64,000 nucleotides of DNA from Psoroptes ovis (GCA_002943765.1 PQWQ01000005.1:682001-746000); one strand, 5' to 3'. Positions 48,298-60,489 are shown, numbered from the stretch's first letter. Notes: a model not told the origin generated them from the sequence alone. Program-made: numbers and translations.

Positions 48298-50867
48298 AAA
48301 GGATTTGTGGTCAATTTAAACTCTATTCAATGATGAAAAGTTAATCTACTTTAATATTTCAATGATAATCTGATTCAATTTGTACCATAAATATCAACAA
48401 TGGTAAGGATTCAATTCAAAGAATTTATGGAAATTCATTAATTCCAAGCAAAAACATTGGAAATCTTTTCAAGAAACAGTCTTCTTTAAGAAACATTCAA
48501 AATGAATTCATTATCTTTATCACTCATATTATCATTGTGCTATTATTATCATTGAATTTTCAATTACATTTTCGCCCATTTTGACCATCATTATTATCAT
48601 TATCATTATTTAATAATGGTTAACTGTAATGTAAGTATGTGCATACAAATGTACATTTGTTTCTTTGATAATGATCATGATGATAATGATAATGATGATA
48701 TCTTTGAAAATAATAGATAATAATAATAATAATAATAATGATAATATTAAATTATTATTTTCGATTATAATCATCATTATGTTCATGTTTATTCCTCTTA
48801 TATTTTGATATCTTGTTTTTTTTTCTTGAATTTAATTTAGATTTTGTTCTTGATTCAAAGAAATTGGATAAATTATCATTAGTCTGGGTGAACCCTTTCT
48901 GCATGAGGAGCCGGCAACAACAACAGCACAAGATGTATTCAAGATATGAATGATGATCTTCAAAGGACTATTACATCTTCTATACACCTGATGATATCAA
49001 CGATCAAAAAGATCCTCTCATATATTTTAATGACACTGATAATTATATTGTTGTTATTATTATTATTATATCGTCAAAGGTATATTGCCATTTGAATGCT
49101 ATTTTGACCATTGGTCAATTTCAAATTTGAATATTTTAGAATATATTTTCGAATGTTTTTCCCTAAATCCTCCAAAGAACAAATGAAAAATATAATCAAA
49201 TTATGTGAGGATTGCTTCAGGGCTCAATATTCTTATATTTTTCAATGAATCAAGTGATACATAATGAAAATTAACATATCATTAGCATTTGTTTATTTGT
49301 TTTGATTTATTTTTATTATTTTTCGTAGATTTAATTTAATTTGATTATCTTTGATCCTTTTTGATTTAGATTTGATTTCCAGCTCAAAAAAAAAAGAAAC
49401 GAACGAAAATCGATCGATCGATCGACAGATCGATTTAACCTGATCGAATTTTTTTTTTTTTTTTTTTTTTGATGGTTGTTCTCGATTCGAAGATGATGAT
49501 GACGGTTTCAATGAATGGATTTTTGTGATTCGCCAATGGATCTGCCAGATCGAACTGAGCAATCAAAACGCAAGCAATCGAAACGATCATCATCAAAACA
49601 CACATCAAATGTCAATCAATTTTAGGATTTTTTCAACCTTTTTTTTTTCTTCTTCTTGGAAAGATAATCATAATAATAAGACTAATGACTAGTAAGTCAG
49701 CTACCATAAAATACACAAGGTATCGTTAAATTTCTCGAAGAAATATTCAAATGAGATACTGTCAATGCAAATATTGCCAAGATTTCGAATTTTTTTTCCA
49801 GCCAAAATCAATCATTTTACTTTATTTATTTTTTATTTTATTTTATTTTATTTTTTTTTTTTGATAAATAATCGATTAAATTGATTGAGTAGCAATCGAT
49901 CCATTCGAGAGACATGGCAAGCAATCAATTGTTTTTTTTCCCCAATGATTTCAATGATTGACATATTGATAATGTGTGTGTGATATATTCAATCATTGAT
50001 TCTGTTCATCAATGTTGATGATAATTGATAGGGAATTTGACATAAAATATTCAAATTATCGATGAAAATATTCACATTCACGAAGCCATCGTATGACGGT
50101 GTTGAATGAATTGAATGAACTGAAACGATAATGTCAATGTTTTTTTTTCGATGAAAATCTTGAAGCACTGAAGAAGCATTGATGGCTGCCACTGCTGCTT
50201 TTGCTGCCAAAAATCAAAGCCAAAATTAAAACCAAATCAACCATGAAAAATGGACAGCCTTCTTTGTTTGAGAACAACTGAACGATTGCACCCGGTTAAT
50301 CATGTCAAAACTTTGGCAATCATTGTGTGGTCGATAACCAGATGCCATTCATTCATTCAATCATTCATTTTGTTTAATTCTACCATTTTTAAAATCATTC
50401 ATGTGTCATTCATTCATTCATTCATTTTATTATTATGATCTTAGTACAAACAACAATCAATGTTTATTATTAGTAGCAGCCATCATTATTATTATCATCG
50501 TCAAAATTGTCTACTATTGGAAAACAAATCACGACAAAATGATTGACATCACGAACTAATAATAATAATGATTATTACCATTACATGATTACACCATTTG
50601 TCTATCTCGTCAAAGTCTTCAAAAAAAAAAAAAAAAAAAAAAAATGTTTGAAAATATCATTTTACCAGAATTTATACGTCACAATTTTTTCTTTTCGATT
50701 TTTTCGAAATTCAAATAAAACTTGCATCATGTAAATTTGGCTTTTTTTTCTCGTTTGTTTATTTTTTTTTCAAAAATCAAATTGTGGTTTTTGAATTTTT
50801 TTAGAATTTTAAATCAAATTTAATTTGATTTTACATCCATCAAAACTACAATTATGATCATTACAGT

Positions 50868-52536
50868 ATGATAAATACACAAGATTTATGTGTAGTATTG
50901 ATTACACAGGTAACGGGACATATTTGAATCTATTTTGTAGATTTTCAATTGATTTGCTTTTTTGATTACCGACAGATTATTTTCTTTGCTTTCGGTTGGT
51001 ATATTTTTGTCAAAAAATTATTCCGTGATTATGAAATCAATCATAAATGGGTTCAAATACAGTTCTGTGTTACGCTTTCCGTATCGTGTTGTATGTTTGA
51101 ATTGATTATATTTGAAATTGTTGATTTTTTAGATACAAAGTAAGTGTCATGATTAGTGTTTGTTGATTTTGTTGAATAGATTTATAAAAATTTGCTTTCT
51201 TTGTTTGAAAAAAAAACAGTTCACGCTATTTTCATTGGTACTTGTCAATATATTTTATGCTCTTCATGTTATTAGTCGCATTACCATTTTCAATTTCATA
51301 TTTTTTAATTGAAAATTTTTTCGCCGATGGCCGCTCACCATTGAAACGTCGAACAAAATTTATACTTACCGGCATCGTTTGGCTAATGTTTATTGTTATA
51401 TTTTGGAAAATTGGTAATCCTTTCCCCATTTCTTCGCCTAAACATGGCATCTTATCGATAGAACATCAAATAAGTCGTGTTGGCATCATTGGTGTTACGC
51501 TGATAGCAATGTTATCTGGTTTTGGTGCCGTTAATTATCCATATCTGTCCATGTCATACTTCACGACTACAGTAACATCAGCTGATTTAGCAAATTTAGA
51601 AAAACGTTTGATGCAAACTTGGGAAAAAATAATAATGAAGAAAAAGCAAATAGCAATAGCATTATATAATCAAAAACTATCATTAGAAACACAATCAAAC
51701 ATGAAAAATTCCGAATCAAAAATGTCATTTTGGTCATATTTGAAAACATTTCGTTCAACATTTGATTCTACACAAGCAAATGTACAACAGCTACAACGAG
51801 AATGTGCAAATCTAGAAGAAATGTCACGACAATTGTTTTTAGAATATGTCGATCTTAAATGGATGGAAGAAAGATTTAATCAATCACGCACACTAAAAGG
51901 ACAATTTTTCAATTATTTAGGCTATTTCTTTTCATTGTATTGTATTTATAAAATTGTGCTGGTTAGTATCAAATATCTCCTATCACATTGATCATTTTTA
52001 ATTTTCTCCAATTCATTCATAGTGCACAATCAACATTGTATTCGATCGTGTTGGCCGTATGGATCCAATAACGCGAACATTGCAATTTCTTGTCAATTAT
52101 ATTGGCATTGATGTTGATGTAAAATTTTGGTCACAACATTGTTCATTTTTAGTCATCGGTGTCATTGTTTTGACATCGACACGTGGTTTGCTCATCAATT
52201 TGACAAAAGTAAGTTGATATTTTGACATTTGTGATTCCGATATTTACAATTTACTCTTCTTATTTCAAGTTTTTCTATGCAATATCATCATCAAAATCAT
52301 CAAACATTATTGTTTGCCTATTAGCCGAATTAATGGGAATGTATTTTGTAGCATCAATATTATTGATGCGTATGAATATGCCATTAGAATATCGTATGAT
52401 AATCACCGAAGTACTCGGTGATTTACAATTTAAATTTTATCATCGTTGGTTTGATGTTATATTTTTGATCTCAGCATTGCTTAGCATTGGTTTCATTTAC
52501 ATTAGCCGACAACAAATGATGCGTAAAGAATTATGA
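50868..52536 (+). CDS. GPHR: Golgi pH regulator (GPHR / GPR89 family)
   Basis: Five exons, 50868-50909, 50976-51139, 51220-51961, 52023-52208 and 52270-52536, join with GT-AG introns of about 60-80 bp and give 466 residues, near the family's usual 455. The first exon is only 14 codons and was chosen because its donor (CAG|GTAACG) and phase match the known N-terminal hydrophobic start. Conserved blocks: FAFGWYIFVKKLFRDYEI, MFELIIFEIVDF, SRYFHWYLS, GNPFPISSPKHGILSIEHQI, RVGIIGVTLIAMLSGFGAV, NIVFDRVGRMDP, KFWSQH, FFYAISSSKSSN and MPLEYRMIITEVLGDLQFKF. It is a multi-pass protein of Golgi and related membranes needed for luminal acidification (anion conductance). A long loop near residues 210-290 is less conserved, as in the family. 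Confidence 0.95.
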
Positions 52537-52788
52537 AATTCATAGAAAATATTCGATCATTTTGAGACCAAAATTTAGTCATAAATTCGATTCAAGAAAA
52601 ATAATGCTAATCAAATTTACTTAAAATTCCAATTAATAACATTTAAACAATGAACAGTGATTGTGAATATATAAATGATATTCTAATTTCAATTGGTGAT
52701 ATTATAATAAATTATTTGTTTTTAAAATTATTGAAATATTGTTTGTTTGAATTTGAGCCAAAGAAATTGTCTTATATCTTTGAATATT
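52537..52788. other. short gap between GPHR and VAP genes
   Basis: 252 bp of AT-rich sequence between same-strand genes. It must hold the GPHR 3' end and the VAP promoter unless both share a transcript. No element recognised. Confidence 0.5.
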
Positions 52789-53724
52789 ATGCCAACACAA
52801 TCGGCCAAAACGATTATAAAATTCGATCCTGAATCTGAATTACGATTTCATGGACCATATTTGAAACCGATTACAGCGTTATTACGAATGCGACCGCTGG
52901 AAACATCTGATGGTCGTCAACAACAACAGATTTGGGCATTTAAAATTAAAACAACTGCACCGAAATTTTATTCAGTATCACCAACACATGGTTATATTCA
53001 ATCTACATCATCAAATAATGATAAAGAAACTATAATACATTTAACATTTAATGGTAATGAATTTGATTTAAGAAATGGTAAAATTAAACATAAATTCCTT
53101 ATACAATTAATACGTGGTCCTAATGTTGATATGATCAACACTGTACAACCAGATCAATATTGGAAAGATTTCCTCTCATCATTATCACAAAAAAATGATT
53201 CAATCATATATGAACATAAGCTACAATGTATATTTGATCCAATCGATGATGATAATGATAATAATAATGATCAACAACAATTTGTTGATCAAGCACAATC
53301 CACTAGTAATTCAACACAACAATCGATTAAACCACATAAAGATGAATTTATTGATCGATTATTGGCTGCGACACCTTCGGACACCAATAATAATAACAAT
53401 ACGACCAGTATTACGACCAGTAGTGCTGAAATACAGCAGGAAAGAAAATTTTCAATGAAAACATTATTTTTTGCAATTATCGGGGCATTGATTGCAATTC
53501 TGGCTGCTTTGCCAATATATTTTCGATCATCTTGTTCGATTAGCGCTGAAAACAACAGTAATGAAAGTTCAAATACAAATCAATCCAATGATTCAAGTTC
53601 AACAAATTGTTCGACGACCAGTCATCGATTGAAATATATGGCCATTGCAATGATTATAGCAGCTGCAAGTTTTGTCATTTATCAATGGCGTAAGAGTCAT
53701 CACCAGCAGCAACAACATGCTTAG
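52789..53724 (+). CDS. Vap: VAP-family protein (MSP domain, ER membrane contact-site tether)
   Basis: A single exon of 311 codons starts at ATG 52789 (MPTQSAKTIIKFDPESELRF); the frame opens further upstream only with non-ATG codons. The N-terminal MSP domain (about 1-135) shows ELRFHGPY, WAFKIKTTAPKFYSVSPTHG and KIKHKFLIQLIRGP, the beta-fold that binds FFAT motifs in VAPA/B. The middle is an acidic N/D/Q/S linker where a coiled coil is usual. The C-terminus has two hydrophobic segments, about residues 225-245 (FFAIIGALIAILAALPIYF) and 285-303 (YMAIAMIIAAASFVIYQW). VAPs usually have one tail anchor, so the second is unusual. VAPs recruit lipid-transfer proteins to the ER surface. The lack of introns is also of note beside the five-exon GPHR. 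Confidence 0.85.
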   Translation: MPTQSAKTIIKFDPESELRFHGPYLKPITALLRMRPLETSDGRQQQQIWAFKIKTTAPKFYSVSPTHGYIQSTSSNNDKETIIHLTFNGNEFDLRNGKIKHKFLIQLIRGPNVDMINTVQPDQYWKDFLSSLSQKNDSIIYEHKLQCIFDPIDDDNDNNNDQQQFVDQAQSTSNSTQQSIKPHKDEFIDRLLAATPSDTNNNNNTTSITTSSAEIQQERKFSMKTLFFAIIGALIAILAALPIYFRSSCSISAENNSNESSNTNQSNDSSSTNCSTTSHRLKYMAIAMIIAAASFVIYQWRKSHHQQQQHA

Positions 53725-53846
53725 TTTAAGAGGGTGATTCATTGAATGATTAATGCAATTTGTTCAAGGGTGGTGTTTAGGGTCATGCAATTTTCAATTT
53801 TCAATTTTGATAATTTCATTGAATGAAAATCTATGAAATTTTTTCG

Positions 53847-53852
53847 AATAAA
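53847..53852 (+). terminator. polyadenylation signal of the VAP gene
   Basis: AATAAA followed by a T-rich stretch, 123 bases after the VAP stop. Confidence 0.55.
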
Positions 53853-53867
53853 TTTTTTTGTTTTTGT

Positions 53868-53873
53868 TTTATT
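53868..53873 (-). terminator. polyadenylation signal of the G-beta gene
   Basis: TTTATT on plus reads AATAAA in the transcript, about 155 bases after the G-beta stop. Confidence 0.5.
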
Positions 53874-54026
53874 TTGTACATTTAATGATAATTGAAAATT
53901 TTACAAAAATTTGAAATGAATTCGACATAAATTCAACAACGAAATATGAATATACATTGATCAAATACAAGTGACTATGGTGACTTTGACAATTTACAAT
54001 CTTGAAACGATGCTGATACTCGAAGA

Positions 54027-54846
54027 TCAATTCCATATTTTCAACGATGTATCCCATGAACCAGTGGCTAATGCAACACCGCTTTCATTTACGCCCAGAC
54101 AAGCGATACGATTATCATGACCACCGAGTACGGTCGCACGTTCTTCACGTAATACATCCCAAACATAACAATTATAATCATCATAACCACCGAATAATAA
54201 ACGGCCAGATTTTGAAAATGTAACCGATGTAAGTCCACAATTAATATCTGAATGTTGATATAATGCCATCTGTTGATCTGAACGTATATCAAATAGACGA
54301 CCAGTTGCATCGTCTGATCCGCTTGCAAATAGTAATGAATTTGGAAAAAATATGACCGAATTTACATCATTTTCATGTCCACTGAATGTTTGATGACAAA
54401 GACCATCACGTAGATCCCATAGTTTTGTTGAACGATCACATGAACCCGAAACAAATGAACGTTGATCCGGTGCTATCGATAATGACATTACATCACCGGT
54501 ATGTCCTTCGAACACTGTTAATTGTTGACCAGTTTCGACATCCCATAATGCACATGTCATATCACCTGATGATGTTAATATTTGATTATCATTCAGAAAA
54601 CGGCAACAAGATAGATAGCCATCATGGCCACTTAATTCGCGTACAATTTTAACATTACCATCATTCGAACGTAAATGATAAACAGTACAAAGATTATCTA
54701 GGCCACCGCATGCAACATATGAACCGGATGGTGAATATGAACAAGTCATTACCCATGATGATTTAAGAGGTATTGCATGTACCTTATTACCAGTATAACC
54801 ATCCCATACGATTAATTTACCATCTTCACCAAATAACAACAATAGT
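54027..54846 (-). CDS. heterotrimeric G-protein beta subunit, C-terminal exon
   Basis: The exon encodes about 273 residues: the later part of blade 1 to the C-terminus of a seven-blade WD40 propeller. Landmarks: DGKLIVWDGYTGNKVHAIPL, SSWVMTCSYSPSGSYVACGG, ELSGHDGYLSCCRFLNDNQI, GDVMSLSIAPD, SGSDDATGRLFDIRSDQQM and the end GSWDTSLKIWN. It is closest to the Gbeta1 class but diverged (for example ALYQHSDINCGLTS), so it may be a paralog. The acceptor (CATTCATTAAG) puts the exon start at 54846 in phase 2; the frame beyond it is intron. The coiled-coil N-terminus and first blade, about 70 residues, were not found on the minus strand up to 64 kb. Either the upstream intron exceeds 9 kb or the gene is truncated. 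No stop or frameshift is seen in this exon. Confidence 0.88.
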
Positions 54847-55050
54847 CTTAATGAATGAATGAATGAATATAAATATTGGTATCGAAACATGTGTCAATTA
54901 TTATCAATGATAATACATAATACATAAATATTTATCGCTATTTATTATTTCATCAATGTCGTTTAAATATCATCCATCATCATAACCGAAGCGATACTCA
55001 AATTTTCTAAATTCAAACTTCAATGATGATAAACCGAAAACAATATTGTA

Positions 55051-55135
55051 TTAGGTTGTCCGAAAAGTTTATTCTGCTTAATCACAATAGTGCTGTTAAT
55101 GAAAATTCAGCCAGAACTTTATGGACAACAATCTA
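55051..55135 (-). mobile_element. mariner-type miniature element, subfamily 1, reversed
   Basis: TTAGGTTGTCCGAAAAG and CTTTATGGACAACAATCTAA; the right end has an inserted AAC-like triplet. Confidence 0.8.
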
Positions 55136-55611
55136 ATACATGTTACATACTACAATCGTATGCATATTATCATCCTTAATAGTGATGGCATAAATCACCA
55201 TCATCAAAAAATTGATGTTATTATTATTCGATAATGCACATAAATGCATGCCTGCCATTTGATTGTAGTGGTTTAATGAATGAATGGTGATAATCCATTC
55301 ATATTTATTGAATACATTCATTCACGATGATATTTGCTCTAAATATAATCATCATCATTATTAAATACATCAATATAACGGGTATCACGAAATACTTGTT
55401 GATGTTTTTATTTTTTGCTTTGAATATTTCCCATGTTTTTTTTGCATGAAACATTGCTTTAATCCCATATACCGATTCGAAATCCATTTTATTGTTTTGA
55501 CAAAAATATCTTTGGCATTTTATTTAGCTTAGCATTACCCGATGTATACAACGATGATTGGGTGGTGGCTGATATGGATGTTATTATTTGCTGCATTTGT
55601 ATTCATTTGTA

Positions 55612-55692
55612 TTAGGTTGTCTCATAAGTTCTTGCCAGTTTTTTGGATTTTTTTCATCCAAAAAAACAGCAAGAACTTATGGGACAACCTAA
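55612..55692 (+). mobile_element. mariner-type miniature element, subfamily 3
   Basis: TTAGGTTGTCTCATAAG and CTTATGGGACAACCTAA form a near-perfect hairpin. Confidence 0.85.
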
Positions 55693-55903
55693 TATTCAAA
55701 GATATGTAGGCAAAACAATATATACGGCATAATTTGTTTGTTTGTCCGATTGTTTCCCGGTTCAAATCATGTTATGATAAATGATAATAGTAATAAATGA
55801 TATTAGCCAAAACAATAATAATAATACTGGTGATAACATTTGGAATTAATGGTTCGAAATTGTTATGTTGTTATAAATATAAATAAATATAAATGAATAA
55901 ATA

Positions 55904-55990
55904 TTAGTAAGTTGTCCGAAAAGTTCTGGCCAATTTTCAATGAACAACTCTATCGTGATTAAGCCGCGATGAACTTTTAGGACAACCTAA
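55904..55990 (+). mobile_element. mariner-type miniature element, subfamily 1
   Basis: TTAGTAAGTTGTCCGAAAAG and CTTTTAGGACAACCTAA; centre GAACAACTCTATCGTGATTA. Confidence 0.8.
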
Positions 55991-56816
55991 ATATTTTAAA
56001 TAAATTGAAAATCTATAAAATATCACTTATTTTATTTGTAATACCGATATTATTCAAATAATGTTTGTGTACGAATGATTTTAAATTAAATTTACATTTT
56101 TACAAAATGAAAATATTTTCAAATATTATTATTATTATGTGTATGGTTTCAGCCGATCAATGATAATCATTAATAATAATGACAAATTATCATTATGATT
56201 GTATGGAATATGTCTGTACCTATATGTCTCTACCTATGTTTAAGGTACCTTGGAAAATCCATAGAAAACTTTGAAAAATTCACGAGAATTTCGACAATTT
56301 TACAATTTATTTTACTTCAACAAATGACCTAAATTTTTTTTGGGGCCAATTTTGGTACATATTAATTTTTTTGTACGCCCGTTTTAATTTGATTCTGGAC
56401 CATTTTGAATAATGTGTGAGAAATTTGGAATCGAAATGAAAATTTGAAATGAAATATCCACGTATATTCTACAGCATTGAAGAAATAAATTATGAAGAAA
56501 TAAATTTTCAAAACTAAACAGGTTCAAATGACATAAAGATAAAGCTTTTTTGAACGAACCACCAACACAAGGCACCAACCAACAAATGATCCATCATCGA
56601 ATTGCATTTGAAAGCATTTGAAAATATGAAAAAACCCTGGAAACCATCTAAAAACGATTCGTTGAAACCCTAACAGGAACCAATTTCAAAGTGAAAAATA
56701 ATTGGATTAATTACAATTATGAAATGCAAAAAATGGCCAATGCCTTACCTTACCGTATTATCCATAGCTAAACGAAACGAATATAAAACCTCGTAAATTA
56801 ATGAGACTATCACCTT

Positions 56817-56817
<1 letters not shown>

Positions 56818-56849
<32 letters not shown>
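56818..56849. repeat. (CA)n microsatellite, about 16 units
   Basis: An uninterrupted CA dinucleotide run. Confidence 0.9.
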
Positions 56850-56850
<1 letters not shown>

Positions 56851-56934
56851 CAATTAGCCTATTTATAATTATAATAATTTGATATAATTTCATTTGAAAA
56901 GAGAAATGAATGTATGAAGATATGAATATATTTA

Positions 56935-57016
56935 TTAGGCTGTCCCATAAGTTCTTGCCGTTTTTTCAGATGAAAAACAATCTAAAAAAACGGCAAGAAC
57001 TTTTAGGACAACCTAA
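56935..57016 (+). mobile_element. mariner-type miniature element, subfamily 3
   Basis: TTAGGCTGTCCCATAAG and CTTTTAGGACAACCTAA; inner arms TTGCCGTTTTTT and AAAAAACGGCAAG pair. Confidence 0.85.
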
Positions 57017-57693
57017 TATTTATTTATTTACCTTAATGGATGAAATTTTGGAAAAAATATTCATTTGACTCTCATTAAGCTTAGCCATTTGAAGAGAGAG
57101 GGGTATATTTTATTATGGGCTTAATGTATGGTTATCAGGAAATTTCACATTTTGAAGTGTGATTAGAATTTCAAACAAACCCAAAAAAACCAAAAAAAAT
57201 GAAATCCATTTAAAACTTTAACCTGATTTTTTTCCATTTTACCTGTGAAACCCTTGGTTTGATCAAATTAGATTAAAATGTAAATTCTGACATGAATATA
57301 CCAAACCATAACCATGTACCGACATGTAATACATGAAATATATGGAACTTTTGTTTGAAATTTCCAGTCATTTCATATTTGTAGCTTATTTTGAATTACA
57401 AAAATACATGAATTCTGCCCATTGACAGATATTAATATTTCGAAAATCTTGTCGTACATCTCTGTGATATGATCATTCTCATGTCATACATGATCTGATG
57501 TCGATTGCGTGATTAATAACTTGCTAATATCAGATTTATGATTTTAAAATGATCAAATGGCCGGTTCCAGAGAACATGGTGTGCCATCAAATCATTCGTA
57601 TTAAACAATAAATAATAAACAATACGATGACAATCTTTCAATTGTCATCGATTATTATCATCATTTTCAGGTGATAAATATACATAAATATAT

Positions 57694-57775
57694 TTCAGGT
57701 TGTCCGGAAAGTTTTGGCCGATTTTCATGAACAATTTCGATTGATTAAGCCCGATGAACTTTTCGGACAGCGTAA
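57694..57775 (+). mobile_element. mariner-type miniature element, subfamily 1
   Basis: TTCAGGTTGTCCGGAAAG and CTTTTCGGACAGCGTAA; the right arm has AAGCCCGATGAAC. Confidence 0.8.
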
Positions 57776-58682
57776 TACAATTACAAATGAATGTTAATGG
57801 CCATTTTTTCAAATATTTTTCTATAATTATCATCATTACATTGATAAAATCACGTTCTATTTATATATTCGAGTATTTTGAGTTGAATTTTTGAATACAT
57901 TTTCGTTGATGTTTTTGATAATATTTTCTTTGAAATTACTGGCATTCATTGCATTGAATAATTTTGAATTGAATCGTTGACCTTCGACCATGCAATAACA
58001 TCAATGCGTTTTTGTTGAAAATTTTCGCAAGTTTTTATTCAGATTCATTGAAGGATCTTGTTGGACTACAACGATTTTACGAATTTAGACAATTGATGAT
58101 TTACAACAAACAAAAGATAATTCGTGACCACCAACAAATCAACCGATTACGGCCCCAAAAAATTTCCGTAGCTATTTCGATATAACTAGCCCAATTGGCT
58201 CGAAATAGCTTCGTAATCGAATGTTTTTTCCCCGGTTTTTTTTCTTTTGTTTTGGTTCGAAAATCGAATCTTTTGTTTTCGAATTTCAATTTCCTCGTAT
58301 TTTCTCATTGAAATTTAGTTCAAAATCTCTTGATCTTCACGAAATTATTCATCCCTTTGAAAATGATTGATGATCACATGGAAAAATGTGACCAGCGACT
58401 GTTGTTGTTTGATCTGTTTATCCTCGAAAAACACCATCAAATTGCAATCCAGAAACGTTTGAAAATGGTTAAAAATTTCAAATAAAATAAAACAATTAAC
58501 AACCCGAAACAAGCAGCAACAGCAACAGCAGCAACAACAAAAGCAGTGTTCTATGAAAATGAAATATGATCAAAATATATTTTGAACAGCCAACAACAAC
58601 AACAACAACAACAACTTGACCAACTAACGAATGAATGATAATGGTAAGAATATTATTTCATAATATTCGTGTGTGTATTTGT

Positions 58683-58804
58683 TACAGGATTTAAAGTTTT
58701 AATTTGTAATTTTAAAATTTAATTTCGTAATTTTAACATTTGATATTTCATTTAAAACTACGAAAATTAACTTTAAAACTCCTAAAATAACTTAAAACCC
58801 TGTT
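58683..58804. mobile_element. second palindromic miniature family, copy 4
   Basis: TACAGGATTTAAAGTTTTAA at the left; TAACTTAAAACCCTGTTA at the right. Confidence 0.75.
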
Positions 58805-58955
58805 AATAATTTTTCTTTTCATTTTTCATTTCAGACGCCCAGATACTCGACTGAAAAAAAACTGACTAATAGATTCACCATATATAACATGGATTTGGAT
58901 AAATTTGAAAAAAAATATTACAGAATTATGGTAACTTTTTGATATCGAAAAAATA

Positions 58956-59036
58956 TTAGGTTGTCCGATAAGTTCTTGCCGATTTTCTCATAATTCCTCG
59001 ACGATATAATCGGCAAAAACTTTTCGGACAACCTAA
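58956..59036 (+). mobile_element. mariner-type miniature element, subfamily 2
   Basis: TTAGGTTGTCCGATAAG and CTTTTCGGACAACCTAA; centre TCCTCGACGATATAATCGG. Confidence 0.85.
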
Positions 59037-59476
59037 TATTATATTATGAAATGAATATTAAAAAAAAAGAATACCTTCTTTTTCTTGCAATAACCAACAC
59101 CGAAAATCATCTATTCAATAATCAGCAGCAATGTGAAACGAGGATTATAGTCCGATACTTATTCACCATATCAACCAACGAAAAATAGTAAAAGAATGAT
59201 GGAGAAAAATAATGAAAAAATATTTGTAATTTTCATATGGTTACATGGTGCTTCATTACATGTTTTTTATTCTCCCTTGTTAAATGCACACATTTCATAT
59301 TGTCATTATTTGATATGCTCCAATTATTGTTTGAATGTAATTAGCACCCTGCTTTGTCATATTTAGTATTACTTTGTCGTTTTTTTTTCTTTTCACTGGT
59401 TTCATGTTTTTATAGATTATTGTCATATATGAAGAAGAATTTCAATAAAAACTTCTCATCAATTGTTAATGTGATA

Positions 59477-59556
59477 TAAGGTTGTCCGAAAAGTTTTTGC
59501 CAAATTTTCCCGATTTTCTACAATTGCAACCGGCAAAAACTTTGCGGACAACCTAA
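59477..59556 (+). mobile_element. mariner-type miniature element, subfamily 2
   Basis: AAGGTTGTCCGAAAAG and CTTTGCGGACAACCTAA; inner arm CCGGCAAAAA. Confidence 0.85.
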
Positions 59557-60403
59557 GGTATAATGAAACAAAAGAAGAAGCAAGAAAACGAAAAACAAAA
59601 AAAATTATGATAAAAATTTCGGAAGAAAACAAAAAAAATAATAATTTAAACAGGATATGTCAGGTAATTACGGAAATTATATATATATGAGAATAATCCA
59701 TTTTTTCCTACATATAAATATAAAATCAATCAAAAAATGAAAAAAATTATTTCAATGAAATAATTTATTTAGTCATAAATGTAACATGGAAAAATTCCTA
59801 ACCATTTATGAACATAATTGAAAATTTATTTATTTATTTATTTCATTTGAAAATATAAATGACTGAATTGTCATAATAACATGTTTTTCAAATGTAGAAA
59901 ACAAAAAACAACGAATGTGGTCAATCAAAAAAATTTAACTTTAAAATAATTTTCAATTTGCATTTTGGGAAGAATTTTGCAAAACGCAATATCACATTGG
60001 AATATCGGTGTGATTGTGAATGTAGGACGTTCGTTGAAACGAAAAATGAAGAATGAAGAAAAATAAGAAGAAATTTTTCAAAATTGAAATCCAAAGATAT
60101 TAAATTATTAAAGCAACAAAACAAAGTAATCTACATCACTAATCACAATTTTGTTTTTTTTTCAATGTCAATGATATAATCAACCTTGTTTAATTATTAT
60201 TTTGTGCCTTTTTGTTTTGTTTTGTTTTTTGTTTCTTAGGTTCAGCAAATATATTATCATAACAAAACACATGAATGATTGAATATTCAAGTGTTGAAAA
60301 TCATTCGCTCACCAAAGCATTAAGATTTAAATATGATAATAATGATTTACTAATGATGATGATGATGATAGAAATGAATGATATCTTACGCATTAATGAA
60401 TTA

Positions 60404-60489
60404 TTAAGCTGTCCGGAAAGTTTTGGCCGATTTTCAATTAGCAACTCTATCGTGATTAAGCTGAATGAACTTTTCGGACAGCAGCCTAA
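60404..60489 (+). mobile_element. mariner-type miniature element, subfamily 1
   Basis: TTAAGCTGTCCGGAAAG and CTTTTCGGACAGCAGCCTAA; the right end has an extra GCA triplet. Confidence 0.8.

Larger units (their letters stand above)
36538..50867. other. long gene-poor region rich in miniature elements
   Basis: The first kilobase, upstream of beta-tubulin, probably holds its promoter; it includes a (GA)n run at 37432-37446. From 39.2 to 46.6 kb there are fourteen mariner-type miniature elements and one copy of the second palindromic family, with a further copy of the latter at 38.7 kb. The rest is triplet repeats, poly-T tracts and (CA)n. The only coding-like sequence is near 48.06-48.30 and 48.88-48.96 kb. 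Confidence 0.5.
53725..54026. other. convergent 3' region between VAP and G-beta
   Basis: 302 bp tail to tail. An AATAAA on plus at 53847-53852 fits VAP, and one on minus at 53868-53873 fits G-beta, only about 15 bases apart. Confidence 0.6.

Noticed and set aside
52747..52788. VAP start at 52747
   Set aside because: The codon is TTG; ATG 52789 begins where the MSP domain normally starts.
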